DNA of 64,000 nt from Baylisascaris procyonis (Eukaryota > Nematoda > Chromadorea > Rhabditida > Ascarididae), in NCBI GenBank assembly GCA_037389465.1, contig JAZARR010000201.1, positions 1,550,001-1,614,000 of the forward strand, in the 5' to 3' direction. Below are positions 13,401 through 24,141 of this stretch, in pieces. The notes under the pieces are model-generated. The model worked only from the letters and a program-made list of their open reading frames with translations, was not told the DNA's origin and did not search any database. Position 1 is the stretch's first letter. Each line of letters starts with the position of its first letter. A program made the translations under genes and the position numbers.

Positions 13401-16400
13401 TATGTGTCCGCATAATCCCCATGAATCAGTATCCGCCTCTCTATCTCTTATCTAGTCGCTTGACCAAATAAAATAATTATTTTCTAACTAGCTTTATAGA
13501 GACCAACCAATGAATGCCATATGCTATGCAAATCGCATCTGATTGGATCTGCACTTGCAAATTTGTTTGATTTGAATCAATTTACGCAAGTAAAAAATTC
13601 TTCAAATATTCAACTCAAACATGCGGTAGTTTCCATTCATCATTTCAGACTGTCTGCTATACAATCTACAACTGAAGTGGTCTAAACTGAATTTTGATCT
13701 AAACCCTCAATTTCGTTCGCTTCCGGTTCTCTATATTCATGCAAATTTACGTAATTCAAAATGCACGACATTGATAAGGCAAGCGGAAAAATGCACTCTA
13801 TAGTAGAAGTGCTGATCGAACCTAATTGATAATTTGCTTGCTCTTCTTATCAACTATTTATTCGAATTAACTGCACTTAGATAATTGCTCTTATCAAAAC
13901 ATGGATTAAAGGTGCACACTTTCATTGTCTTTCTCATTCATCACTTAACAATTCAACAATCAATTCAATGGAGATGCTCAACTATTGTGAATAATACTGC
14001 ATTTATTGCTTCTTACTCACTAATTAATGGGAACGATATTGCACTAGAACTTGGTTGAGCAACGAGGTATCATCAGCTTTCAGCAAGTTATAGAGGTGAG
14101 GAAGGGGCCGAGAAAGGATGCTACAGGAAATTTAAAAAAACAATATTTACAGCTTTATTTAAAAAAAATCGATTAATCTGAAACATAAACACCATTTGTT
14201 GTTGAGCGCAACACCGTCATGAGCCCATGAAAATCTAATAGCTTATTTTCGGTAAATCCGTGCTGTAGATGGTAGGTTAGTAGTTTATTGATTACAGCCG
14301 ATCCATTCATCCACCAGCTGACTGTTTAGTAAATGTGACACTTTTTCACGATAGTGCCACCCGATCGACGTGTGCCGTCGGCAAACTCTTTGATGGCGGC
14401 ATCCTATTTGATCGTAACAAATTTCGCTTGTTTTATGTTGTTGATTGTTGATACATTTTTTAGTGCGATACTTTACAGGGCACTCGGCTTGTCGGGCTCT
14501 CGTATTGATCGATTACAGCCACAAGCATCATGTCGACATTTGAAAGGCATGAATCGCAAACAGGTAACAACCAATAAATCGGCTTTATTAATGAACACAA
14601 TCGCTAATAAATAGTCAATGTATTTTTCGATATTTACACAAGGCTCGAAGGATGCGTATTGCATATAATGCGCTATTGAACGATGCAAAGCTTAAAATTA
14701 GAATGGTTGCCAAAATATTTTATCATTAAATATTTATCAAGTAGGTTGAAATGATGTGAATATTTTTTTGTGAGTGAATTTTTTTTCCACGATAATAAAC
14801 TCTTTTTGCTATTAATGATTCAACGGAAAGAAAATACCATCTATAGATAGAAATATTGTACATGATGTATGCATGTGAAAATTATTTTTATTTACAGCCG
14901 TTATGATGTTTGAAATTGTGCAGCTGTCATTTTATAGTTAGACAATCATTGTTGATAAAAGAGCAATGTGTAATATATATTTTTTGAATACACCGCTAAA
15001 ATTGATCACAATTCAAAACTACTCGATAGTTATTGTATTCTTCGGCTCATTATTTATAGATTGCAATTAATTTTCAAAATTTCAGATGAGATTCTGTCGA
15101 AGAAATATCGAACAAATGGAAAGTATTCGTGCCGGTGCACAAACCGCCTATGGCGAATGCCAATATCAATTTCACAAACGACGGTTTGCAAGTTTAACTT
15201 TTTTTGAAAGTTGTAAATGAAAATTTTTAAATTATCGCTTTATTTATGATATATTCATAGTTTATCCCATGTATTCGGTAACTAGATAATATATCATATC
15301 TTAGTTATGAATGGAATCGATTTGATAATATTATTTTTATCAAGTGCAAAGAATAATGCATAATTAAGGTGGAATTGTTCGATGATCGATCCTCTAACCA
15401 AAGAAGTATTCGGTGATGTTATCCTTCGTGAGGGTACTCGTGAAGCTGCATTCGTTCATGCGATCTCGGCAGCTGGTGTTGCATTTCGAGTGACCAGGTT
15501 TGATCATCACTGCATTATATTTGCATATATTTGAACATAGTTCGATCAATTCCGTCACAGTAAAGAAATCCATAGTGGTTGGAGATGTATTTGGAAATTG
15601 CATCGTTCTAACGATTAGCGTCTAGAAAATCGAAACCTCCGTGATCAATTTTTTAAACTTTCCGGAAATGTAAATTCAGGATGGATTCATTTATTCCTGA
15701 AAATAATGTTCACGTTGGGATCATCTAGATGATACGATGCGCAATATTTGATCAACGCAGCTGTTTAGTCATCAACCCACAGATCATCATACCTTTTAGA
15801 ATAGAACATTTCCTTAACATTACAATTTTCATAACTCATATTCCTTGAGTCGATAATTTGAAAGATAATCAATTCAAAGCGTAAATTGTGAATTTAATTT
15901 CTATAGATATACATTAGTGAAATATCTAATAGTTTTAATGAATGCGAATATATCTAATCAATATTTGTTCATCAAAAATTGATTACATAGTGTTCCGATA
16001 CCATTGATAGAATAATTTCTTTCTCTAATTCTCTTAGAAAAAAATTACGCTTATTTTTTGGTATCTTCAACAATCGAATTATATATCTATTCAAAAAATA
16101 AAAAAAAATTTGATTTCAAAAATTTTAATTTATTTATATTTAAATAAAGACAATTGATTGGTGTGATCTAAAATTTGAAGGGATTGTTCAAAGGGATTAA
16201 TCGATAAATGTGGATGCGATCAAAGTGTTCATCGAAAACGTGACGAGCAATTCAGTTGGAGTGGTTGCTCAGATAATGTACGTTACGGTATTGCGGTATC
16301 ACGTGAATTTGTGGATGCCGGTGAACGTGGACGTAACCAAAGTAGTCAACGTAGAATTATGAATTTGCATAATAATAATGCTGGCAGACAGGTATAACTA

Positions 16401-19400
16401 TTAGTGATCTATCTTTTTTTTTCGTTCTTTTTACTTATTTTAATGCAATTGAGTCGAAAAATAGAATTGAGTGAATTATCAAATGTCAAATATGAATATG
16501 TGCGAAAAAAAATCGGAAAAAATTTTTAAAAAAATAAGAAAAAGAAAAAAAAAATGTACTCTAGAATGAATTCCAAAGTTTCGCATATGTTGCACTAAGA
16601 GCGCAATGAAAAATCGCCATTTCTTTTCAAAAGCATTTTCGTTATATTTCGCGTTGGAAATCTTGCATTTCGCTCATTTATCTTCTTCATCTATCGATTT
16701 GCAAATCTATCGATTATCGATTTATTCTCATCGAGACAATTAATTGCAAAAATTTTCTTTAAAAAAGTTTTCATGGGAAATATTTATTAGCACAAAATAA
16801 AATTAAATGAAGTACTGAAATAGAGAATAGAATTAAATAAATAAAATTTACTAAATTAGAATGTGATGAAATAAATAGGATTTGATGTGAATATTATTTT
16901 GCATGAAATTTTTTGTAATAAGTAAGGGTAAAATTTTAGGTACTCGAAACGAATATGAGAAAAGAGTGCAAATGCCACGGGTTAAGTGGATCATGTGATA
17001 TGAAAACTTGTTGGGAATCAATGCCCTCTTTCAGGTGCTTTTTTTTTAAATTGTTTTTCCTCACAACAACTCTCATAATTAAGCATTAAGATGAATTTTT
17101 CAAAAATCTCCCGGGATTACCTTATATTGTTTCAAAGATTATTTTTTCCCTTATCATTGATTCCTATTGATTCAGCCAAGAAATATTATGAGCTCTCAAT
17201 AAATAACGATCAATGCAAAATGATGATGCATCTTATAACCTGTTTCACTAATACATATTACAATTATATTACATATTATATATTACAATACATATTATAT
17301 ATTACAATCAAAATTTGCATAAATATTTCAAAAGAAATTCATTTTTTTTCGAGTCGATTTATTATGAAATACGATAATTTGTAGAATTCAACTATTTCGA
17401 ACACACATATAAATTCCCGTAAATATATAAATTGCCTATAATTTCAATGGAAGACGATAAGTTAGAACTGTAATTTATAAAAGCAAATCACCTGATTTAT
17501 TAAGCCGCAAGCAGTAATAAAATTCGTGCAATAACGTATTAATATTTTTTAAGGAATTTTTACGGTCGAAAAATCCCTTTAGAAAATATTCATTGTTGTA
17601 CGATTTTGTGTTTGCAAAGCGCTATATGGCTAGATCATGTCTGTGCATTTGTCTGTGTAGTTCTGCCTGCTTGTCTGTCTGTCGGTACAAGTAGCCGAAT
17701 CTACTGTACGCCTTCGGAATGTGTTGTATAAGATGAAGCACGTCTTGGAATATTAGTATGCGTTTTTTCACGAACAGTGAAAGTTGTCGATTTTTTATAC
17801 GCCTTTTCATATATTTCAATATGAATAAGTTTTCATCATTTTTCACTATTCAATAAATAATTTTAAATAAAATACAAACATAATATACAAATCATAACGG
17901 TATCATATAATATTTAGTTTAATGAATATTTGATTACCGAGTAAAATAAACTTTAAGATTCGTTTATTGATGTCATAATGAAATTCGCAATGATCAGCCA
18001 ATTGAAAAAAAAAACAAACTTTTTTTTAGATGACAACAGCCGATATTCATTTCTGTGAACGAAAGCACCAAACTTTATAGAAAGTTTCTAAAAATTGATT
18101 TTAATTGGAAAAATAAAATAAAATTGCAGTTTAAATTTTCTAGGGAAGTAGGCACAATAATAAAGGATAAATTCGATGGTGCGACTGAGGTGGCGATTAT
18201 CGAAGAAGACAATAAGCCAACAATTGTGAGGAAAAACGTACAATTCAAGAGGCACACCAAAGCTGATTTGGTAAATAAATTTCTCTCCTTTAAAATTTAA
18301 AAGACTCACAAATATTGGTTTTAAAATTTTCAAAAATATATCCATATCTCATAGAGGATTTTCTAAAGTTCATTTTCGTTGAGTCACCTTTAATCTTTTT
18401 ATTGAAATAATTCGCAATGAAAACTCTTGTTATAGTTAAATCGTGCAAAAAAAAAAAAGATCTATTTTTGCGTGTTTTTAGAAGATTTTACTAGTGGAAA
18501 TATTATCTTCTAAAGTTTTTTTTTTTTTTAAATCAAAAAAGAGCTTTTCTTTTTTCTTTTTTTCTTTCAAAGCAAAATTGCAACAGAGTGTTTTTTTTTT
18601 AAATATTTCTAAAAATATAATAGTCACTTCATTCTCGCTTTCTCAGAGCAAATGAGATGTGTAAAATCCATTTCAATAAATTCGCAGGTATATTTGGATT
18701 CATCTCCCGACTATTGTGAGCCCGATCCTGCTCGAGGTGTACTTGGAACACATGGACGTCTCTGCAATGTGTCCTCACATGGTATTGACGGTTGCGAATT
18801 GGTTGGTTCATTTTCGATTAGGATTTGAGAAATTTCAGCTCTAATAAGGCAAAAATGAAGGCAGGAATAAAAAGATCAAAAAAAAAAAAAACTGTGGAAG
18901 CTTGAACTACACTATTTAAAGCCTCAGCAACTATCTACAAACCCGATTACTGCTTCGTACTTTCGAGAACTCGTTTTAGGTGTCTGATTACATCAACTAT
19001 TAGACAATTATTTCTCTCACCCCCATCCCCCCACCCCCAATTAGGTCTTTTCTCTCTCACCCTCGCATACAAACGATGCCGTAACATTAGTTTCAATCAT
19101 GCAATAAATCATTAATATAGATAAGCGTTTTTCGGAACATTACTCTCTCATAGGAACACTTCGAAGGTGCTCATATCTTAAAAATATTTTAAGTAACGAA
19201 TAGAGTAGAAATAGAAGGAAACAAGCATTTTTTTTAAATAAGAAGGAAGGACTTGTAGGGACCTCTTAATTAATGAGTGGGATGATAAAATATTTTGGGA
19301 CCGTACTATGTGGGATGAATGGAACACAAAAAAGTTTTCATTGCCTTAGGTGGAAATAATGAAAAAACTTTTGAAAAAGATTTTAACTACTACTTTTAAT

Positions 19401-19768
19401 CACTAAAACTAGTTTTTGTCATCTTTTGGTATAGCCCTCATTCCTCATCGTCCTCCTCCATCCACCCTCCTTAGAAGCTAGCATAAGCGGTTCAAAGCTC
19501 AAGTGGAGAAGCTGAGTGATAGAAATTCATGCAATCTTGGTTTAAATAAAATTAAGTTGCGATTTTTTTAACTGCAATTTAATTTTATTTAAATCAGGAT
19601 TGCATGAATTGCAAAAATATTCCGTTATAATTGCAGTTATGCTGCTATCGAGGATTTGAAACCCGTATTAGACGTGTTATGGATAGGTGCAATTGCAAAT
19701 TCCACTATTGTTGTCGAGTGGATTGTGAATTGTGCGAGAAGGTTATCGAGGATCATCTTTGTAAGTGA
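10403..19768 (+). CDS. Wnt4: Wnt ligand, Wnt4-like, 9 exons, complete
   Basis: Exons: 10403-10473, 14464-14563, 15086-15183, 15369-15497, 16181-16391, 16940-17034, 18144-18270, 18688-18801, 19637-19768. All phases agree, giving 358 residues, normal for a Wnt. Exon 1 encodes the signal peptide ([20 protein letters not shown]). Family landmarks follow in order: [110 protein letters not shown] and a C-terminal cysteine-rich end (CNCKFHYCC to a terminal CK). Ser219 in CHGLSGSC is the expected palmitoleoylation site recognised by Porcupine and Frizzled. The phrases FDGATEV, QFKRHT and [11 protein letters not shown] fit vertebrate Wnt4 better than other subfamilies; C. elegans cwn-1 is the likely counterpart, by inference. 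Intron 1 is 4 kb. An alternative start is described separately. Confidence 0.97.
13335..13400. repeat. Degenerate (GT/TCTG)n tract in Wnt intron 1
   Basis: TGTG/TCTG-rich sequence. Similar stretches rich in GTCTGTG occur at about 17636-17690, 36891-36915 and 41999-42040, so this may be one family of dispersed, decayed low-complexity repeats. Confidence 0.6.
14393..14563 (+). CDS. Alternative first exon of the Wnt gene
   Basis: Reading back from Wnt exon 2 through its acceptor, the frame stays open to an ATG at 14393. The intronic codons encode a second good signal peptide ([20 protein letters not shown]). A transcript starting inside intron 1 would therefore give a Wnt of exactly the same length with a different leader. 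The T-rich acceptor TTTTTTAG at 14463 together with the separate upstream leader exon makes the spliced form the likelier main product. This one needs transcript evidence. Confidence 0.33.
19524..19610 (+). other. Long hairpin in the last Wnt intron, candidate small-RNA precursor
   Basis: Arms 19524-19560 and 19574-19610 are inverted copies, 37 bp, with a 13-nt loop (GATTTTTTTAACT). Three positions differ from perfect complementarity. In the RNA of the plus strand all three are G-U pairs, so the whole stem pairs without a bulge. It ends 26 bp before Wnt exon 9. Size and placement fit an intronic microRNA or endo-siRNA precursor; a palindromic transposon remnant is the alternative. Confidence 0.5.
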
Positions 19769-20493
19769 CCAATCGATTGTGCTCAACAATATTGTCTATT
19801 TAAATGATCATATGAACAAACAGGTACCATCTCTTTCAGTGGCGTCAAAATAATTTTAAAAAATTACGCCTAGAAATTTTTAATTGTTAGGCATTTTTTT
19901 AAATTGTTTAATTTTCAATTAAAATCTCATCTGTCCTGAAATTCGATGAATAGTAGTACCAAACCTTCCGTTTTTACTGACCTTATCTAAAATTGATTTC
20001 GTAGAACAGGAACTATGAGATGACCTCCTGTTCCCTCCCCTTCCCTCGTCCCTTCTTTCAAAAAAAATTTTTTTTACTCTTTTACGCCATTGATCAGTAT
20101 GTATGTTGAATAATTAGCATATTTGCAATTCAAAATAACCGAGATAGTTTTTTTTCTCGTTGAAAGTGTTCGATAATGAAAGCACGAAGTTCTCTCAGTA
20201 TAGGGTAACGCCTGCTTGACAAGCAAGAGTTACCAGTTTTATGGAAGGATGATGCATTAAATAATAACATTAGATGATATGCTAATTGAATCTACTTGAA
20301 AAAAAAAAATTTTTTTTCATTTATGCAATGAAATTTTCAAATTTCTCGCAGAACATATTCAAATATCTATAATTTCCTATTGAGATGATACATATTGATT
20401 GTGAGAAAACAAGCAATGACTGTTTATCATCAACGTTCTATATTAATTTTTTTGCAGCTTTTTTTTCAAATTTTTATTTTCACTACTCTCTGA

Positions 20494-20700
20494 ACTGAGT
20501 TAAGTGAACCTTATCGTTTAAATTCTCTAGGAATTGCATTCGAAATTGATCGCATTTTTCGTCGCATCGTCACTATTAAGTTGTTGATTAAAAAATCTCC
20601 AAAATTTCATATTAGGTCGATGCAACAATCGTTTTCTAATCCCAACCTATCTCGATCGCAGTCAAGTGGCACTTTATATGAATCATGTGGAAATATTTGA
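20494..20700 (+). CDS. Orphan terminal exon, unknown gene
   Basis: The frame is open from 20494 (after a TGA) to a TGA at 20698-20700. Likely acceptors are ..GAACTGAG (exon from 20500) or ..TTCTCTAG (exon from 20531). The peptide is basic, then Ser/Asn-rich (MQQSFSNPNLSRSQSSGTLY) and ends GNI. Its wording looks like a real disordered C-terminus. It sits 0.7 kb after the Wnt stop on the same strand, and no partner exon with a matching phase was found nearby. A competing reading exists on the minus strand, where 20954-20607 is open for 115 codons. Only one of the two is likely to be real. Confidence 0.38.
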   Translation, partial: TELSEPYRLNSLGIAFEIDRIFRRIVTIKLLIKKSPKFHIRSMQQSFSNPNLSRSQSSGTLYESCGNI

Positions 20701-22817
20701 TAATTGAGTAGATATAGGTTTATTCGAGCAATTTTTTCATTGTCATATAAGAGACTTTCAAGGCTGTTTTTTTTGTTGTTGTTGTTGGAAAATGACGCCG
20801 ACGTCCATAATACGGTCACTATCATGTAGAATCTAGAGAGAATATTGCACATTATTGCATAATAAATGAAGGATGTATGCAAATTATTTTTAATACAAAT
20901 ATTTTCACGTTGCAAATAATTGTAATCCCCGCGTTGCATTAATTGATGACTCACCTATGCATATGTACAGTTACTATCTGATTAATATTTTTTGCTAGTC
21001 TTTTGTTTTTCTTTTTATGCATTTCGAATATATTGTTTTCGATTTAAGCATAGACATTTCACGATGAGTACGATAAAAATTTGTAGTTTATAGTTTGAAG
21101 TTAGTATGAAGATGTCAATATTTTCACTCAACATACATATGGTCTCATTGTTGTCGTTGAAGTGATTTCAAAGTTTTTTTTTGTGTTTTTTTTTCTCTTT
21201 TTTTTGCAAGAATTGTGACAATTTTATTCATTTAACACATTCCTTAATTTTATATAAAATAATTTGAAATGTATTGTAAGCGAACGCTCAATTCAAATAA
21301 ACATTTACTTGAATATTGCTAACATTACCATTAAGTTTGCACTCTCAAATGTTGATCACTATAGTATGAGTCGTAAGGAGGAACAAGTGTAGACGAAGAA
21401 ATGGGAAAAGGGAGAGGGAAAAGAAAGGAGGAAAGAAGGAAAGAAGGGAAAAAGGAATATGGAAAGGAAAGAGAAGGAGGAGGGAAAACTGTCGAAGAAG
21501 AGGGGATATGGGAGAGGAGGAGGAAAAGGGAGGGGAATAAAGAGGACAAGTGGGGAAGAAAAGAGGAAGAGGCAGAAACTGAAGTTGCGCAAAAAAAAAC
21601 GGAAATAAAAACAAAGAATTTTCAAGTGCAAAGTGGAATAAGTTGATGCGAAAAAAGCTTAGGTTTGCTAAAGTTTTTTGATTAATGCAAATAATTTAAT
21701 GAAGTATATTATGGGCTAACAAATAGGCTTCAAGCTTTAATCGGTAAGCGCAATATGCTTAACGCATTGTTGAATTTCTCAATAATGTTGATATTTCGTC
21801 TTCGATGTTCTGCACTCATTCATGTCACCTTTCTTTATTAATAAATTATTATAGTTAACAAAGTAAAAGCACAATAATGTATGAAAATAATCAATTACAA
21901 ATAAATATGAACAATAAATTCATCTATAAAAATAGATAATATTTTTTTTGATTTAGTGTAAAATTTTCATATTACTTCACTTAACGAAAGAAAAAGCGGA
22001 TGAAAGTTTCAGAAAAAAGTTGTTGAAAATTCATTTGGTTATTATTACTGAACTGATGATCTATAGGTTTATAAGAGGAATATTTCAACTCTTTTGCGGT
22101 GCATAGGAAGGCGAAAACGATGTCAAAAATGGGAGCAAGTACCACGAAAAGCTTTCTTTGGGATGGGGGGGGGGGGGAAGAAGGAGGCGATAAGCTTGGA
22201 TTCTACGATGAAACCCACTGTTCTGGGTGCTTCGTTATCCGTAACAATGAGCAACCTTAGTCGCTAAAATAGGATTTAGCCTTATAACTCCATGAATCAA
22301 TTTAATTTTTTCCATTCGCTTCAAATTGATTGACTATGCCAAGAAAAAGTACACTTTTTCATTATATATATGAGAACTTTGGAAAAAAAAAATGAAAATT
22401 ATGAAAACAAAGGATCTTCAAATCAACCGAATAAATTGTTGAAAAAAAATGCATACATAATATATTTAAAAATTTACGATCGAGATCCTCACAAATATTG
22501 AAATATATTATATTTTCACATTATTTCATATTAGTGCACTCATAAAATTATTTCAAAAATAATTGAATATTGCAATAGTTGAATGGTTTCAAATTTAATG
22601 AGGTAATGATTGACTGTTAACTAATTTGAGGAAAAAAAATATATTTAGATCGTAGTAAATTGTTGAAAAATTTGTCTTGTCGGATCATTAAAATAAAATT
22701 TTTGCATTAGCCGTCGACTTGCTATGTCGGGTACTGCAAATGAAAAACTTTTATGAGTGCGCTCAAGTGAATGTATTAGAATCCTTATAAGAGCTATCGT
22801 CTTTGATGCGTTCGATT
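20701..22817. other. Region beyond the 3' end of PRR5 with strong strand asymmetry
   Basis: It lies downstream of the minus-strand PRR5 gene and the plus-strand Wnt side. It holds a purine tract (listed separately), a G-run at 22165-22177 and otherwise A/T-rich filler. No gene is called; open frames at 21331-21646 on both strands come from the purine tract. Confidence 0.5.
21391..21600. repeat. About 200 bp of nearly pure purine on the plus strand
   Basis: Irregular GGA/GAA/AAG mixture with only scattered pyrimidines, not a clean microsatellite. Such polypurine-polypyrimidine tracts can form triplex (H-)DNA. It sits between two genes whose 3' ends face each other. Confidence 0.85.
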
Positions 22818-24091
22818 TCACTGAAAAGAGTATATTCGATTCTCTATTGTTGTATCATTTCCATTATCATCACTAAAATGTACCATTCGACGATCACATG
22901 GCATTGTAGCGGCTCGTTTCTTTATATATGTTCGCTCACATTGATCACCAATCGAAGATGGAACAGATAATCGAGTTTTTGCAATTTTTTTCAACTGAAA
23001 ATTAGCATATTTTAATTCATTTCCATTGATGAACTCATAAAAAATGCTATCCATAGAGAAATTCAAAAATAATCTCAAATAAATCTATGTAAAAAAAAAT
23101 AAATTGTAAATGTATTTCGCTATATTTTTCATCAAATAGTTAATAATTTTAATGTATTTTTTCATTTACTCGTATTTTTCTCCAATCTGACCGATAGACT
23201 TAAAATGTAAACAAATAGAAAATTTACAATAGAGACTAATTTTTAAAAAGTGGAAAAGCACGACAAAAAGCTGGCACGATATGTGCTTCTCTAGTCCAGT
23301 TTATTTTCCCAATAAATTTCGTAAATTACAAAGACTTTAGGAAACGTCATAAAGTATATTCGTATTTGAAATGTGATCGACCAGTTGATCATATATCCCA
23401 CAAAAGAATCGTTTCTTCCTTATTGCACTTATCCATTAACTTTAGCTTTATCGTTTGCCTAGCGTAAATTGACCACCAGACAGACAGATATAAAACAACG
23501 CATAGATGGCATACCACGATGATACCGCATTAGGTATGAGTTTCTATAAACACACGAATCCGCATCCAGCATTTGGATTTTATTTTCGTTTATATTTACA
23601 GTAATTTTTATTCAAATTTCTTTTTTTTTGGCTGAAAATAAAACCTTACACAATATTTAAAAAAAAAATTTTCTTATTGTCGACTACAATGTCATTTGAA
23701 ATATTAAAATGCTTTGAGGATCACAACAAATATACGTGTAATTACCTTCATCAACTCTTCCCCTTCGATTTCTTTTTCATGATTTATTCCAAGGATACGA
23801 TCGGCAATTTCGTTGAATCGTTCGAATTCGACTGATTCGTCGGCGGTCGCGAATGATACTGAACAAATCATCGAACGCAATGTGGGGATACCAAACTGAA
23901 TATTGCCAAGAATTGGTAATAGAACTCGATCTCGGAAAGCCTTCAGAATCTCACGGCGAATATCAAACGATGCGTCGAAAGTCTGCAAAGAAATACTCTT
24001 TGGATTCTGGCCGCAGCAGTTTCCTAGTTGCAACAATTGAAACCCCATCCATTTAGGCGATTCATATATCACAATAGCTCTACGGTTCAAA

Positions 24092-24141
<50 letters not shown>

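Noticed and set aside
15394..15603. 69-codon minus-strand frame
   Set aside because: Antisense shadow of Wnt exon 3, which carries the GTREAAF motif on the plus strand.
21331..21646. Four overlapping open frames of 72-90 codons on both strands
   Set aside because: They follow from the purine tract (Phe/Pro/Ser on one strand, Lys/Glu/Gly/Arg on the other) and have no domain or splice support.
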